64,000 nucleotides of DNA from Nocardioides donggukensis (GTDB lineage: Bacteria; Actinomycetota; Actinomycetes; Propionibacteriales; Nocardioidaceae): positions 496,001-560,000 of the forward strand of contig NZ_JACYXZ010000003.1 of the NCBI RefSeq assembly GCF_014842875.1. The letters run 5' to 3'. The notes beneath the pieces are model-generated. The model was not told the DNA's origin. It was given only the letters and a program-made list of their open reading frames with translations, and did not search any database. The position numbers and the translations under genes were made by a program. Numbering within the stretch: the first letter of the stretch is position 1; the number at the start of each line of letters is the position of its first letter. This document shows positions 1 to 8,705 of this stretch, one piece after another.

Positions 1-606
1 CGTCCGGCATCGCCGCCGTTCGTGTGGAAGGACCTGACCGACCGTCGACTGACCAGGCTTCTCGTGCTGGCCGCCGGGCTCGGCATCCTCACGATCGGTG
101 ACGGGTTCCTCTACCTCACGCTGCTGGAGCGCAGCGACTTCGGCGCGGAGTGGTTCCCGCTCCTCTACGTGGGGACCAACGTGGTCTACCTCGTCCTGGC
201 GATGCCGGTCGGCTGGGCCGCCGACCGCGCAGGACGCGCCAGGGTGCTGGTGGGCGGCCACGTGGCGCTGGCCGGCGCCTACGTCTGCGCGGCAGTTCCC
301 GCCTCCGGGACGGTGCCCACCCTCGCCACGCTCGCGCTGCTGGGCCTCTTCTACGCCGCCACCGACGGCGTGATCGCGGCCATGGCCGGACGGCTGGTGC
401 CGGTACAGGCCAGGGCCAGCGGCATCGCCGCCGCGCAGACCGTCGTCGCGCTGGCCCGGATGCTGGCCACCGTGGGCTTCGGCGTCCTCTGGGTGCTCGT
501 CGGGCCGGCGACCGCCATGGCCGCCGTCGCCGCGGCGCTGGTGCTGGCCACGGCGGTCGCCGCCACGCAGGTCCGCCCGCTCGACCGGGCTCCGGTGACG
601 CCATGA
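1..606 (+). CDS. MFS transporter, C-terminal part (cut by window start)
   Basis: The frame is open from base 1 to a TGA at 604-606, so the gene begins outside the window. The visible 201 residues contain about five or six hydrophobic helices. They also contain a loop of the type DRAGRARVLVGG (near residues 75-86 of the visible part), the cytoplasmic motif between helices 2 and 3 of a major facilitator half. This fits the C-terminal six-helix half of an MFS permease. The substrate cannot be read from the sequence. The stop overlaps the next start (ATGA), so it is the upstream member of the plus-strand operon that runs into the polysaccharide genes. A role in exporting a precursor or metabolite is only inference. 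Confidence 0.8.
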   Translation, partial: RPASPPFVWKDLTDRRLTRLLVLAAGLGILTIGDGFLYLTLLERSDFGAEWFPLLYVGTNVVYLVLAMPVGWAADRAGRARVLVGGHVALAGAYVCAAVPASGTVPTLATLALLGLFYAATDGVIAAMAGRLVPVQARASGIAAAQTVVALARMLATVGFGVLWVLVGPATAMAAVAAALVLATAVAATQVRPLDRAPVTP

Positions 607-1640
607 GCAGCCGGTCCCGGTGGGTGCTCTTCGCGGTCGTGGCCGTGGTCGCGACCCTCGTCGCCTCCGCCTTCGCGGCCCGGGAGGCCCAGCGTCATGA
701 GGAGACCTTCTCCGTGTCCACCGAGGACGCTCAGACCACGATCGGGCAGGTCGAGGGCGGCCCCCGGGTGGCGTTCCGGCACACCGGGCTCGACGAGCGG
801 TACGGCCGGGTCGCGCTGGTCCCGCTGGCGGACCCGTCCGGCCCGCGCGCCTTCACCGAGGCCGAGTGCGACCGGGTCGACGCCACCGAGCACGGCGCCT
901 CCTGCCTGCGCACCGAGCGCGGCGTGGTGACCAGGTTCGAGGCCGCCCTCCTCGACGACACCTGGACCGAGGTCGGCGCCGAGCCGCTGCCGGGCATCCC
1001 GAGCCGCACCCGGCTCTCCGACGACGGCCGACTCGTGGCCACCACCTCGTTCGTCGCCGGACACTCCTACATGAGCTCCGGCTTCTCCACCGCGACCGAG
1101 ATCCACGAGCTCGACGGCACCGACCACGGGAACCTCGAGAAGTTCACCCTTCGCCTGGACGGGCGGGCCTCCTCCCCGCGCGACCGCAACGTCTGGGGGG
1201 TCACCTTCGTCGACGACCGCACGTTCTACGCGACCGTCGGAACCGGGGGGAGGACGTACCTGGTCGAGGGCGACCTCGTGGAGCGCACCCTCACCTCCGT
1301 GGGGAGCGGAGCCGAGTGCCCCGCGGTCTCCCCCGACGGGACGAGGGTCGCGTTCAAGGTCGACGTGGCCCGCGGGCCCGAGAAGCTGTGGCAGCTGGCC
1401 GTGCTCGACCTGAGCACCGGGAAGCGCACGATCCTCGCGCACAGCCCCGAGGGCGTCGACGACCAGGTCGAGTGGCTCGACCGACGGACCCTTCTCTACG
1501 GCCTGCCCCGGGCCGACCAGCCCGGGGTCACCGACGTGTGGTCGATCGGGACCGGCAGGGGGGCGCGTCCGCAGCTGCTGATCGCGCACGCCTGGTCGCC
1601 GTCAGTGATCCGCACCGCCCCGCAGTCAGGAGAGCAGTGA
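603..1640 (+). CDS. Membrane-anchored TolB/WD40-like beta-propeller protein
   Basis: 345 residues. The ATG at 603 overlaps the previous stop by 4 bases. Residues 5-25 form one hydrophobic segment (WVLFAVVAVVATLVASAFAA), so the protein is a secreted or membrane-anchored one. The rest shows repeated beta-propeller signatures, including SPDGTRVAF and LDLSTGKRTIL near residues 240-280, as in TolB-like and PD40 propellers. No enzyme motif is visible. It sits in an operon with a toroid protein and polysaccharide genes by start/stop overlap. An extracytoplasmic binding or scaffolding role is plausible but not shown. The family is clear; the function is not. Confidence 0.7.
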   Translation: MSSRSRWVLFAVVAVVATLVASAFAAREAQRHEETFSVSTEDAQTTIGQVEGGPRVAFRHTGLDERYGRVALVPLADPSGPRAFTEAECDRVDATEHGASCLRTERGVVTRFEAALLDDTWTEVGAEPLPGIPSRTRLSDDGRLVATTSFVAGHSYMSSGFSTATEIHELDGTDHGNLEKFTLRLDGRASSPRDRNVWGVTFVDDRTFYATVGTGGRTYLVEGDLVERTLTSVGSGAECPAVSPDGTRVAFKVDVARGPEKLWQLAVLDLSTGKRTILAHSPEGVDDQVEWLDRRTLLYGLPRADQPGVTDVWSIGTGRGARPQLLIAHAWSPSVIRTAPQSGEQ

Positions 1641-2794
1641 TGCACACACGCACAGCGGCGACGCGCCGGCAGCGAGAGGTCGACCAGGGAGCGGCTCGCC
1701 TGGTCGAGCGGCTGCTCGAGCTCGCGCCCCGGGGCCTGGCAGCGGCGTACCTGCCCGACAGCGCGGAGTTCGCCCAGACGGTCCGGGGCGTCGCCGGGAG
1801 CCCGACCGTGCGGATCCGCCCCGAGGGGGTGAACCCGCGCTACGCCGCGATCGCGGCGATGGGGTTGTCGCGGGTGCCGCTGGAGGTGCAGCACGACGTG
1901 CTCGGCGGCCGTACGGCGAGCGAGGTCGCCGCCATGACCGCGGCCCGGGTGCTCGGGTCGACCGATCCGGGAGCGGTCGCCCTCGCCGCCTGGGCGGAGG
2001 CGGAGCTGACCGGTTCCTACCCGGGCCGGCTGCTCGGACGGCTGCGGGACCTGCTCTCCGGGGGCCGGCCGCTGCCGACCGTCGACACGGCATGGATGCT
2101 CACCGCGGCCGTCGCCGCCGACGGCCTGGGGCCCGCCCGCGACGTGCTCGAGCCTGCCGCCCAGCGGCTGCTCGCGCATGCCGGCGACCAAGGGACCTTC
2201 CCGCACCTGCTGCCGCCGCAGGCGCTCCCCCGCTGGCGGGCCCACGTCGGCTGCTTCGCCGACCAGGTCTACCCGATCCAGGCTCTCGCGCGGGCAGCAG
2301 CGCTCACCGGCGAGAGCTCGTGGCTGGCGGCGGCGAACACCACCGCCCGGATGATCTGCGGGCGCCAGGGCCGCGAGGGCCAGTGGTGGTGGCACTACGA
2401 CGTGCGGGACGGCACCGTGGTGGAGGGCTTCCCCGTCTACAGCGTGCACCAGCACGCGATGGCACCGATGGCGCTGCTCGACCTGCTCGACGCCGGCGGC
2501 GACGACCACCGCGCGGAGGTCGCGCGCGGTGTGCACTGGCTCGACTCGCACCCGGAGGTCGTCGAGGAACTGGTGTCCGAGCGGTGGGGCCTGGTCTGGC
2601 GGAAGGTGGCTCGGCGCGAGCGACTCAAGGCGGCCCGGGCCGCCCAGGCGGCCACCAGCTCGGTACGCGCGGGGAACCGGCTCCCCGGACTGGACCGGAT
2701 CCTGCCCCCCGCGTCGGTGGACCACGAGTGTCGGCCCTACGAGCTGGGCTGGCTGCTCTACGCCTGGCTGGACGGGGGTGACCTCGATGACTGA
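1640..2794 (+). CDS. Alpha/alpha-toroid (six-hairpin type) protein of unknown function
   Basis: 384 residues. The start ATG shares one base with the previous stop, and the end overlaps wecG by 8 bases, so translation is probably coupled. There is no signal peptide or membrane segment. The middle has repeated helical blocks and an aromatic, histidine-rich stretch (GQWWWHYDV near residue 250, then GFPVYSVHQHAMAPM). These look like the toroid folds of glycoside hydrolases, epimerases or prenyltransferase-like proteins. Catalytic residues cannot be assigned by eye. Its place between a propeller protein and a WecG-type transferase suggests it acts on a cell-envelope saccharide in the cytoplasm, but this is inference. 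Confidence 0.5.
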   Translation: MHTRTAATRRQREVDQGAARLVERLLELAPRGLAAAYLPDSAEFAQTVRGVAGSPTVRIRPEGVNPRYAAIAAMGLSRVPLEVQHDVLGGRTASEVAAMTAARVLGSTDPGAVALAAWAEAELTGSYPGRLLGRLRDLLSGGRPLPTVDTAWMLTAAVAADGLGPARDVLEPAAQRLLAHAGDQGTFPHLLPPQALPRWRAHVGCFADQVYPIQALARAAALTGESSWLAAANTTARMICGRQGREGQWWWHYDVRDGTVVEGFPVYSVHQHAMAPMALLDLLDAGGDDHRAEVARGVHWLDSHPEVVEELVSERWGLVWRKVARRERLKAARAAQAATSSVRAGNRLPGLDRILPPASVDHECRPYELGWLLYAWLDGGDLDD

Positions 2795-3563
2795 GACCGC
2801 ACACCGGCGCCAGGTGCTGTTCGGGCTCACCGTGGACGCCGTGACCATGGCGGAGACGGTGGCGCTGGCCGACCACGCCCTGCAGACCCGGCAACGGCTC
2901 CAGATCGGCGTCGTGAACGCGGCCAAGGTGGTCAAGCTGAAGGCCGACGGGTTCTTGCGCGAGTCGCTGCTGACGTGCGACCTGCTGCTCGCCGACGGTC
3001 AGTCCGTCGTGTGGGCGAGTCGGCTCCTCGGCCGCGACCTGCCGGCCCGGGTCGCCGGCATCGACCTGTTCGAGGAGCTGCTCGCGCTCGCCGACCGCAA
3101 GGGCTACCGGGTCTACCTGCTGGGGGCGCGACCGGAGGTGCTGGCCGCCGTGGAGCGGGTCGTGGCCGACCGGTTCCCCGGAGCCACCGTCGCGGGCTCC
3201 CGGGACGGCTACTTCGCCCCGACCGAGGCCGACGACGTCGCGGCCGAGATCCGCTCCTCCGGCGCGGACATGCTGTTCCTGGGGATGACCACACCGGCCA
3301 AGGAGATCTTCCTCGGGACCTACGGCGACGGGCTCGGGGTCCCCGTGCTGCACGGCGTCGGCGGGTCGTTCGACGTGATGGCCGGGGTCACCCGTCGGGC
3401 GCCCGAGCGCTGGCAGGCCAGCGGGATGGAGTGGGCCTACCGGGTGCTGCAGGAGCCCCGCCGTCTGTGGCGGCGCTACCTCGTCACCAACTCGGCCTTC
3501 CTGCTGCTGCTCCTCGGCGAGCGACTGCACCGGCGACCGCCCTACCGACCGACCCCGCACTGA
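2787..3563 (+). CDS. WecG/TagA/CpsF family glycosyltransferase
   Basis: 258 residues. The ATG at 2787 overlaps the preceding gene by 8 bases. Family hallmarks are present: the N-terminal VNAAKVVKLK region, the LLLADGQSVVWASRLLG segment, the GARPEVL Rossmann-like turn and the GVGGSFDVMAG motif, with a basic C-terminus that may touch the membrane. Members move ManNAc or ManNAcA from the UDP sugar onto undecaprenyl-PP-GlcNAc on the cytoplasmic face. Because wecC and wecB follow directly, UDP-ManNAcA made by their products is the likely donor (WecG-like), but the TagA reaction with UDP-ManNAc cannot be excluded. Length is typical for the family. Confidence 0.88.
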   Translation: MTETAHRRQVLFGLTVDAVTMAETVALADHALQTRQRLQIGVVNAAKVVKLKADGFLRESLLTCDLLLADGQSVVWASRLLGRDLPARVAGIDLFEELLALADRKGYRVYLLGARPEVLAAVERVVADRFPGATVAGSRDGYFAPTEADDVAAEIRSSGADMLFLGMTTPAKEIFLGTYGDGLGVPVLHGVGGSFDVMAGVTRRAPERWQASGMEWAYRVLQEPRRLWRRYLVTNSAFLLLLLGERLHRRPPYRPTPH

Positions 3564-3606
3564 CCTGCCACCGACCATCCACCCATCCACCGGAGAGAGA
3601 ACCACC

Positions 3607-4863
3607 ATGGACGAGGTATTCACCGGACGAGCCGCCGTCATCGGGCTCGGATACATCGGGCTCCCCACGGCCGTCTCCCTGGCCACCCGCGGCATCGAGG
3701 TCGTAGGCGTCGATGTGAACGAGCGCACCGTGGAGTCGATCTCCCGCGGCGAGGTGCCCTTCGTCGAGCCGGAGCTGGCGGTCGGCGTCAGCGGCGCGGT
3801 GTCGATGGGCAGGCTCGAGGCCAGCACGAAGACGCCCGAGGCGGACGCCTTCATCATCGCCGTCCCGACGCCGTTCCTCGACGACCACACGGCCGACCTG
3901 ACCTTCGTGCGGTCGGCCGTCGAGCAGATCGCCCCCCGGCTCAACGGCGGTGAGGTGGTCATCCTGGAGTCGACCTCGCCCCCGGGCACCACCGAGACGC
4001 TGAGCACCTGGCTGGCCGAGCTGCGTCCGGACCTGGTCGCGCCCCACACCAGCGAGGGGGTGCCCGACTTCTACGTCGCGCACTGCCCGGAGCGGGTGCT
4101 GCCGGGACGGATCATGATCGAGATGGTCACCAACGACCGGGTGATCGGCGGCGTGACCACGCGGTGCGCGCAGAAGGCGGCTGAGGTGTACCGGGTCTTC
4201 AGCCAGGGGCAGATGGTGCTCACCGACGCCGCGAGCGCCGAGATGGCCAAGCTGGTGGAGAACGCCTACCGCGACGTCAACATCGCCTTCGCCAACGAGC
4301 TCTCCCTCATCAGCGAGGAGCTCCAGCTCGACGTGTGGGAGGTCATCAAGGTGGCCAACCACCACCCCCGCGTCAACATTCTCACCCCCGGACCGGGCGT
4401 CGGCGGACACTGCATCGCGGTCGACCCGTGGTTCATCGTCGGTGCGGCCCCGGCCCTGTCCCGGCTGATCCGCGTCGCCCGCGAGATCAACGACGAGAAG
4501 CCACACCACGTCGCCGCGCAGATCGTGCGGAAGACCGAGCGGTTCCGCACTCCGACGGTGGCCTGCCTGGGGCTGACGTACAAGGCCAACGTGGACGACT
4601 TCCGGGAGAGCCCGGCGCTCGACATCGTCGTGGACATCGCCAAGGCCCTGCCGGACCTCGACCTCCGGGTCGCCGAACCGTTCGCGACCACCCTGCCGGA
4701 GGAGCTGAGCGGCTTCTCCCACGTGCGGCTGCAGCGTGCGACCGAGGCGATCGAGGACGCCGACATCGTCGTGCTCCTCGTGGACCACGACCACTTCCGG
4801 TCCCTGAGCCGCTCCCGGCTCGAGGGCAAGGTCGTCTACGACACCCGCGGTCTGTGGAGGTGA
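3607..4863 (+). CDS. wecC: UDP-N-acetyl-D-mannosamine dehydrogenase
   Basis: 418 residues. A purine-rich GGAGAGAGA precedes the ATG at 3607. The N-terminal Rossmann motif GLGYIGLPTA binds NAD. The catalytic cysteine lies in GPGVGGHCIAVDPWF (near residue 265), a signature of the WecC branch rather than the UDP-GlcNAc dehydrogenase WbpA branch. The C-terminal domain has GLTYKANVDDFRESPA. It oxidises UDP-ManNAc twice at C6 to UDP-ManNAcA, using two NAD+. wecB follows after 4 bases and wecG-like precedes, forming a compact UDP-ManNAcA module. The full length and intact motifs suggest an active enzyme. Confidence 0.92.
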   Translation: MDEVFTGRAAVIGLGYIGLPTAVSLATRGIEVVGVDVNERTVESISRGEVPFVEPELAVGVSGAVSMGRLEASTKTPEADAFIIAVPTPFLDDHTADLTFVRSAVEQIAPRLNGGEVVILESTSPPGTTETLSTWLAELRPDLVAPHTSEGVPDFYVAHCPERVLPGRIMIEMVTNDRVIGGVTTRCAQKAAEVYRVFSQGQMVLTDAASAEMAKLVENAYRDVNIAFANELSLISEELQLDVWEVIKVANHHPRVNILTPGPGVGGHCIAVDPWFIVGAAPALSRLIRVAREINDEKPHHVAAQIVRKTERFRTPTVACLGLTYKANVDDFRESPALDIVVDIAKALPDLDLRVAEPFATTLPEELSGFSHVRLQRATEAIEDADIVVLLVDHDHFRSLSRSRLEGKVVYDTRGLWR

Positions 4864-4867
4864 GGTC

Positions 4868-6055
4868 GTGAGCTCCAGGTCCTCCGGCAGCCCGTCCTCC
4901 GGCACCCGGTCCGCCCGGCCGCGGGTGATGGTCGTCTACGGCACCCGCCCCGAGGCGATCAAGCTGGCCACCGTCGTCCGGGAGCTCCAGAGGTCGGCGA
5001 CGGTGGAGGTGACCGTGGTGGTCACCGGGCAGCACCGCGCCATGCTCGACCAGGTCAACACGCTCTTCGGCATCGTCCCCCAGCACGACCTGGACATCAT
5101 CCGCCCCCGGCAGCAGCTCCACGAGGTGACGCACCGGGTCCTGGCCGGACTGACCGAGGTGATCCGCGCCGAGCGGCCGTCGGCCCTGGTCGTGCAGGGC
5201 GACACGACGACCTCGTTCGTCGCCGGCCTGGCCGCCTTCTACGAGCAGGTGCCGGTGGTCCACGTCGAGGCCGGGCTGCGCACGGACAACCGCTACGACC
5301 CCTTCCCCGAGGAGATCAACCGGCGGCTGACGTCCCAGCTCTCCTCCCTGCACCTGGCGCCCACACCCACCTCCCGCGACAACCTGCTGCGAGAGGGCAT
5401 CGCCCCTGCGGACGTCGTCGTCACCGGGAACACCGTGATCGACGCCCTCCTGGACGTGGTCTCCCGGCGACTGCCCGTGGCGGACCCGGCCGTCGCCGCC
5501 CTCGACGGTCGCCGCTGCGTGCTCGTCACCAGCCACCGCCGGGAGAGCTGGGGTCAGCCGATGGCGCGGACGGCCGCCGCCGTCGGCCGACTGGCCAAGG
5601 AGTTCGACGACGTGGCGTTCCTGCTGCCGGCACACCTCAACCCGACGGTCCGAGAGGTGCTGCTCCCGCCCTTGGAGGGGCTGCCCAACGTGACTGTCAC
5701 GGACCCGCTGTCCTACGGCGACTTCGCCCGCGCCATGGACGCCAGCACCCTCATCCTGACCGACAGCGGTGGCGTCCAGGAGGAGGCACCCAGCCTCGGC
5801 AAGCCCGTGCTCGTGCTCCGCGAGACCACGGAGCGGCCCGAGGCCGTGGAGGCCGGCACGGTGCGGCTCGTGGGCACCGACGAGCACCTCATCGTGGAGC
5901 AGACCCGCCTGCTGCTGACCGATCCCGACGCCCACGACGAGATGGCGCGGGCGACGAACCCGTACGGCGACGGGCTGGCCTCGGGCCGGATCCGGGCCGC
6001 GGTCGAGGAGTTCCTCGGGGTCGGCACCCGGCTGCCGGAGTGGGGTGAGGGGTGA
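4868..6055 (+). CDS. wecB: UDP-N-acetylglucosamine 2-epimerase (non-hydrolysing)
   Basis: 395 residues from GTG 4868, which has a GAGG-containing ribosome site overlapping the end of wecC. It shows the family features VVYGTRPEAIKLA near the N-terminus, VQGDTTTSF, HVEAGLRTDN and DSGGVQEEAPSLGKPVL. The enzyme interconverts UDP-GlcNAc and UDP-ManNAc in the cytoplasm and supplies the WecC substrate encoded immediately upstream. A WbpI-type epimerase, which acts on diacetamido uronates, belongs to the same fold, so that specificity is a second possibility given the aminotransferase and acetyltransferase genes elsewhere in the cluster. The stop overlaps the next GTG by 4 bases. Confidence 0.92.
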   Translation: MSSRSSGSPSSGTRSARPRVMVVYGTRPEAIKLATVVRELQRSATVEVTVVVTGQHRAMLDQVNTLFGIVPQHDLDIIRPRQQLHEVTHRVLAGLTEVIRAERPSALVVQGDTTTSFVAGLAAFYEQVPVVHVEAGLRTDNRYDPFPEEINRRLTSQLSSLHLAPTPTSRDNLLREGIAPADVVVTGNTVIDALLDVVSRRLPVADPAVAALDGRRCVLVTSHRRESWGQPMARTAAAVGRLAKEFDDVAFLLPAHLNPTVREVLLPPLEGLPNVTVTDPLSYGDFARAMDASTLILTDSGGVQEEAPSLGKPVLVLRETTERPEAVEAGTVRLVGTDEHLIVEQTRLLLTDPDAHDEMARATNPYGDGLASGRIRAAVEEFLGVGTRLPEWGEG

Positions 6056-7233
6056 GCACCTACACGACGGACGTGGCCAGCACCGAGGCCCAGGTGGAGT
6101 CCTGGCGCTCCTGGTGGGAGCTGCTGCCCATCGGCGACGTCGACGCCGAGCTGGACTACTTCCTCACCGTGGCCGGGACGGACACCTCGGTGGTCAGCCC
6201 CTACGCGCTCCGGGTGCGCGCCGGTGACCTGCCACCCGCGCTGGTGGCGGCACGTCTGGTCGACGAGCGGTTCCGCCCCGGTGTGGCCGGCGCCAGGTTC
6301 GGCTCCGTGCGGGCCCGCGCCCTCGTGGTGGCCTTCGACGGCGTGGTCGGTGCCGAGACCCCGGAGCTGCGGGCCGCGGTCACGGATGCGCTGGACGACG
6401 TGCTGGCGTCGGGCACCGCCGACCTCGTGGTCCTGCAGAAGGTGGCCACGGACTCACCCTGGTTCACCCACGTGACCGCGGGCGGCGGGCGGCGGCGGGG
6501 GACGCTCGTACGCGCGGTCCAGCCTCGCTGGTTCACCGATCTCCCCGACTCCTGGGAGCAGCTGCTGGCGGCTCGCTCGTCGAAGTCGCGGCGCCAGATC
6601 CGCTACGACGACAACAAGCTCAGGCGCGCCTACGGCGACCGGCTGACGCTGCGCCCGCTGCACGACCCGGAGCACGCCGAGAGGCTGCTGCCCGACCTCC
6701 GGACCGTCGCCGCCGTCTCCTACCAGCGTGGCCTCGGGGTCAGCCTCGTCGACGGGCCGGTCCAGGAGGCACTGCTCACCCGGGCGCAGGAGCGCGGCCG
6801 CCTGCGGGTGTGGATGCTCTACATCGACGACGCGCCGGTGGCGTTCTGGTGGGGCATCGTCCACGGCGGCGTGCTGACGATCGGCTCCCCCGGATTCGTG
6901 CCCGAGCACGCGAAGGACCGCGTGGGCTACTACACGCTGCGGAGGATGCTCGAGGCCGCGGCGGACGACCCGCACATCACGCGCATCGACTACGGGCCGG
7001 GCGACGCCGACTACAAGCAACGCTTCGCCAGCTCCAGCGTGCCCGTGGCCGACGTCCTGCTGTTCGCCCGGCGTCCTCGGCCCGGAGCGGTCAGGGCTCT
7101 GCTGTGGGCCGAGGACCGGATCCTCCGGGCCGGTCGGGCCGCCGCCGAGCGCGGGGGTCGGGCGGCCGAGCTCAGGCGCTGGTGGCGGGCGCGGATGGTG
7201 GCGACGCGGGGAGGTGGGCCCGGTGCCGCATGA
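6052..7233 (+). CDS. FemAB/CelD-like GNAT-superfamily acyltransferase
   Basis: 393 residues. The GTG start overlaps the wecB stop by 4 bases. The central region (SKSRRQIRYDDNKLRRAYG near residues 180-198, then RVWMLYIDDAPVAFWWG and GYYTLRRMLEAA) matches the GNAT domain of Acetyltransf_6 proteins found in polysaccharide clusters and related to FemAB peptidyl transferases. It is cytoplasmic, with no signal peptide. The acyl or aminoacyl donor and the acceptor are unknown; modification of a sugar intermediate is likely from context. The last 62 bases overlap, tail to tail, the Wzz-like gene on the other strand. Confidence 0.75.
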   Translation: MSTYTTDVASTEAQVESWRSWWELLPIGDVDAELDYFLTVAGTDTSVVSPYALRVRAGDLPPALVAARLVDERFRPGVAGARFGSVRARALVVAFDGVVGAETPELRAAVTDALDDVLASGTADLVVLQKVATDSPWFTHVTAGGGRRRGTLVRAVQPRWFTDLPDSWEQLLAARSSKSRRQIRYDDNKLRRAYGDRLTLRPLHDPEHAERLLPDLRTVAAVSYQRGLGVSLVDGPVQEALLTRAQERGRLRVWMLYIDDAPVAFWWGIVHGGVLTIGSPGFVPEHAKDRVGYYTLRRMLEAAADDPHITRIDYGPGDADYKQRFASSSVPVADVLLFARRPRPGAVRALLWAEDRILRAGRAAAERGGRAAELRRWWRARMVATRGGGPGAA

Positions 7234-7843
7234 ACCGGTCGAACAGGACCGCCGCCAGGCAGGTGAGGGCGGCCCCGAGGAGGGCCGTCACGGCCATCGC
7301 CCGCAGGGCCGAGCCCTGCTCGAGCAGCACCGGTGGGCGGGCCGGCACCAACCGGGTGCCGACCCGACTCGCCGCCGGCACGCCGTCGGCGACCTGGAGG
7401 TCCTCGAGCGTGCTCCGGACCCGGGTCACGGCAGCGTCGCGCAGCTCGGCCGCCCGGCCGTCCGAGGGGGCGACGGCCTGGACCCGCACCACCGGATCGT
7501 CGAAGAAGTAGTTCCACTGGCCGCCCGAGTTCGGCACGAAGACCATCGTGCCCTCGGTGACGCCGAGGCCGGCCAGGCCGACGTCCGGGGAGACGGGTGT
7601 CTCCCGTTGCACGCCCGAGCCGACCTCGCGCTCGACCAGCCCGGCCAGGGCGATCAGGTCGGCACGCGGATTCCCGGGCTGAGCCGTCGGACCTCGGGGG
7701 GCGAGGAACTGCACGTCGACCGTGGTGGTGTAGGCGCCGGGGGCGCCCTGCAGCAGCAGGACCACCGCGGCAGTGGCGAGCAGGCCGCCGGCCGTGACGT
7801 ACCAACGGCTGACCATCGCCCGCACCACGTCACCGGTCGTCAT
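7172..7843 (-). CDS. Wzz-like chain-length/membrane protein (divergent copy)
   Basis: 223 residues. The start ATG at 7843 is preceded, on the minus strand, by a GGAGGCGGGA ribosome site. Two membrane segments bracket an extracytoplasmic domain: residues about 14-33 (WYVTAGGLLATAAVVLLLQG) and about 185-208 (AMAVTALLGAALTCLAAVLF). This is the topology of polysaccharide co-polymerases (Wzz), but there is no cytoplasmic BY-kinase domain. It is the only minus-strand gene in the first 10 kb. Its end overlaps the FemAB-like gene by 62 bases. It stands head to head with a second, related Wzz-like gene. Confidence 0.65.
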   Translation of the reverse strand: MTTGDVVRAMVSRWYVTAGGLLATAAVVLLLQGAPGAYTTTVDVQFLAPRGPTAQPGNPRADLIALAGLVEREVGSGVQRETPVSPDVGLAGLGVTEGTMVFVPNSGGQWNYFFDDPVVRVQAVAPSDGRAAELRDAAVTRVRSTLEDLQVADGVPAASRVGTRLVPARPPVLLEQGSALRAMAVTALLGAALTCLAAVLFDRFMRHRAHLPASPPSAPATSA

Positions 7844-7955
7844 TCCCGCCTCCGATCCGATCTTGACACACGGCTCCGCGCCCGCGGTCACGATCACCCG
7901 GAAGCGTCGAGCATCCCGGACGACACGGTCGGACCCGGCCGAGGAGGAGCAGGGC
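7844..7955. promoter_or_regulatory. Divergent promoter region between two Wzz-like genes
   Basis: 112 bases separate two head-to-head starts, so promoters for both strands must lie here or in the gene ends. A perfect TTGACA -35-like hexamer lies at 7863-7868 on the plus strand, but no convincing -10 is found at the usual spacing. A strong purine-rich ribosome site (GAGGAGGAGC, 7941-7950) serves the plus-strand gene. No clear palindrome was seen. Confidence 0.4.
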
Positions 7956-8696
7956 ATGTACCTCAGTGAGCTCCGGGCGAGCCTCCGTCGCCGCTGGTAC
8001 GTGCTGGTCGTGCTCCTCGGCATCGCGGCCGGGCTCTGCTGGTTCGCGTCCGGACTGGTCAAGCCGACGTACGAGGTGAAGGCCAGCCTGGTGCTGATCC
8101 CGCCCAAGACCGTCGAGACACCCGACGCGAACCGCTATCTCAACCTCGGCAGCCTCTCCGACTCCGTGGAGGTGCTGGCTCGCTCGATGCTCTCCGAGGA
8201 GACCGCCCAGGACCTGGAGCGTGTGGCACCGGGTGCGACGTACGAGGTCGACAAGGACGACACCACGAGTGCGCCGATCCTGCTCGTGCTCGTGGAGGCT
8301 CCCGACCCGGCGTCGGCCACCGACCTGCTCGAGGCGGCGCTGGCCCGGGTCTCGACCAATCTCGCCGAGCTGCAGCGCTCCATCGGGATCGACGCCGGCA
8401 ACCAGATCACCGTCGTTCAGGTCGCGGCCGGCCCGGAGCCGGAGGTCAACCGCAAGGGACAGGTGAGGGTGCTGGCCGTGCTGGCGGCGGGGCTGCTGCT
8501 CGGCGCCGCCCTGCTCACCGCGGCGATCGACGGTCTCGTGCTCCGCCGCGCCCAGCGCCGGGCAGCCGCCGAGGATGCCCCGGACCCAGTGGAGGACCCG
8601 CCCACCACGCTGACAGCGGTCGCGGCACCCGACCGTCCGGAGCCGGACGCGGGCGAGGTCGTCCAGCGCCTGAGGCGCCGCGGGCTGCGCGGCTAG
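7956..8696 (+). CDS. Wzz-like polysaccharide co-polymerase
   Basis: 246 residues. The ATG at 7956 has a good GGAGGAG ribosome site. An N-terminal membrane helix (residues about 14-36) follows a short basic cytoplasmic stretch, LRRRWY, typical of Wzz. A periplasmic-type loop ends with a second helix near residues 173-193. A proline-rich, acidic cytoplasmic tail of about 50 residues follows, without Walker motifs, so a tyrosine kinase would have to be separate. Wzz proteins set chain length together with the polymerase; the neighbouring downstream gene is such a polymerase or ligase. Confidence 0.75.
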   Translation: MYLSELRASLRRRWYVLVVLLGIAAGLCWFASGLVKPTYEVKASLVLIPPKTVETPDANRYLNLGSLSDSVEVLARSMLSEETAQDLERVAPGATYEVDKDDTTSAPILLVLVEAPDPASATDLLEAALARVSTNLAELQRSIGIDAGNQITVVQVAAGPEPEVNRKGQVRVLAVLAAGLLLGAALLTAAIDGLVLRRAQRRAAAEDAPDPVEDPPTTLTAVAAPDRPEPDAGEVVQRLRRRGLRG

Positions 8697-8705
8697 GTGG
8701 CCAGG

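Noticed and set aside
7863..7894. Complete sigma-70 promoter starting at TTGACA
   Set aside because: No acceptable -10 box lies 16-19 bases downstream.
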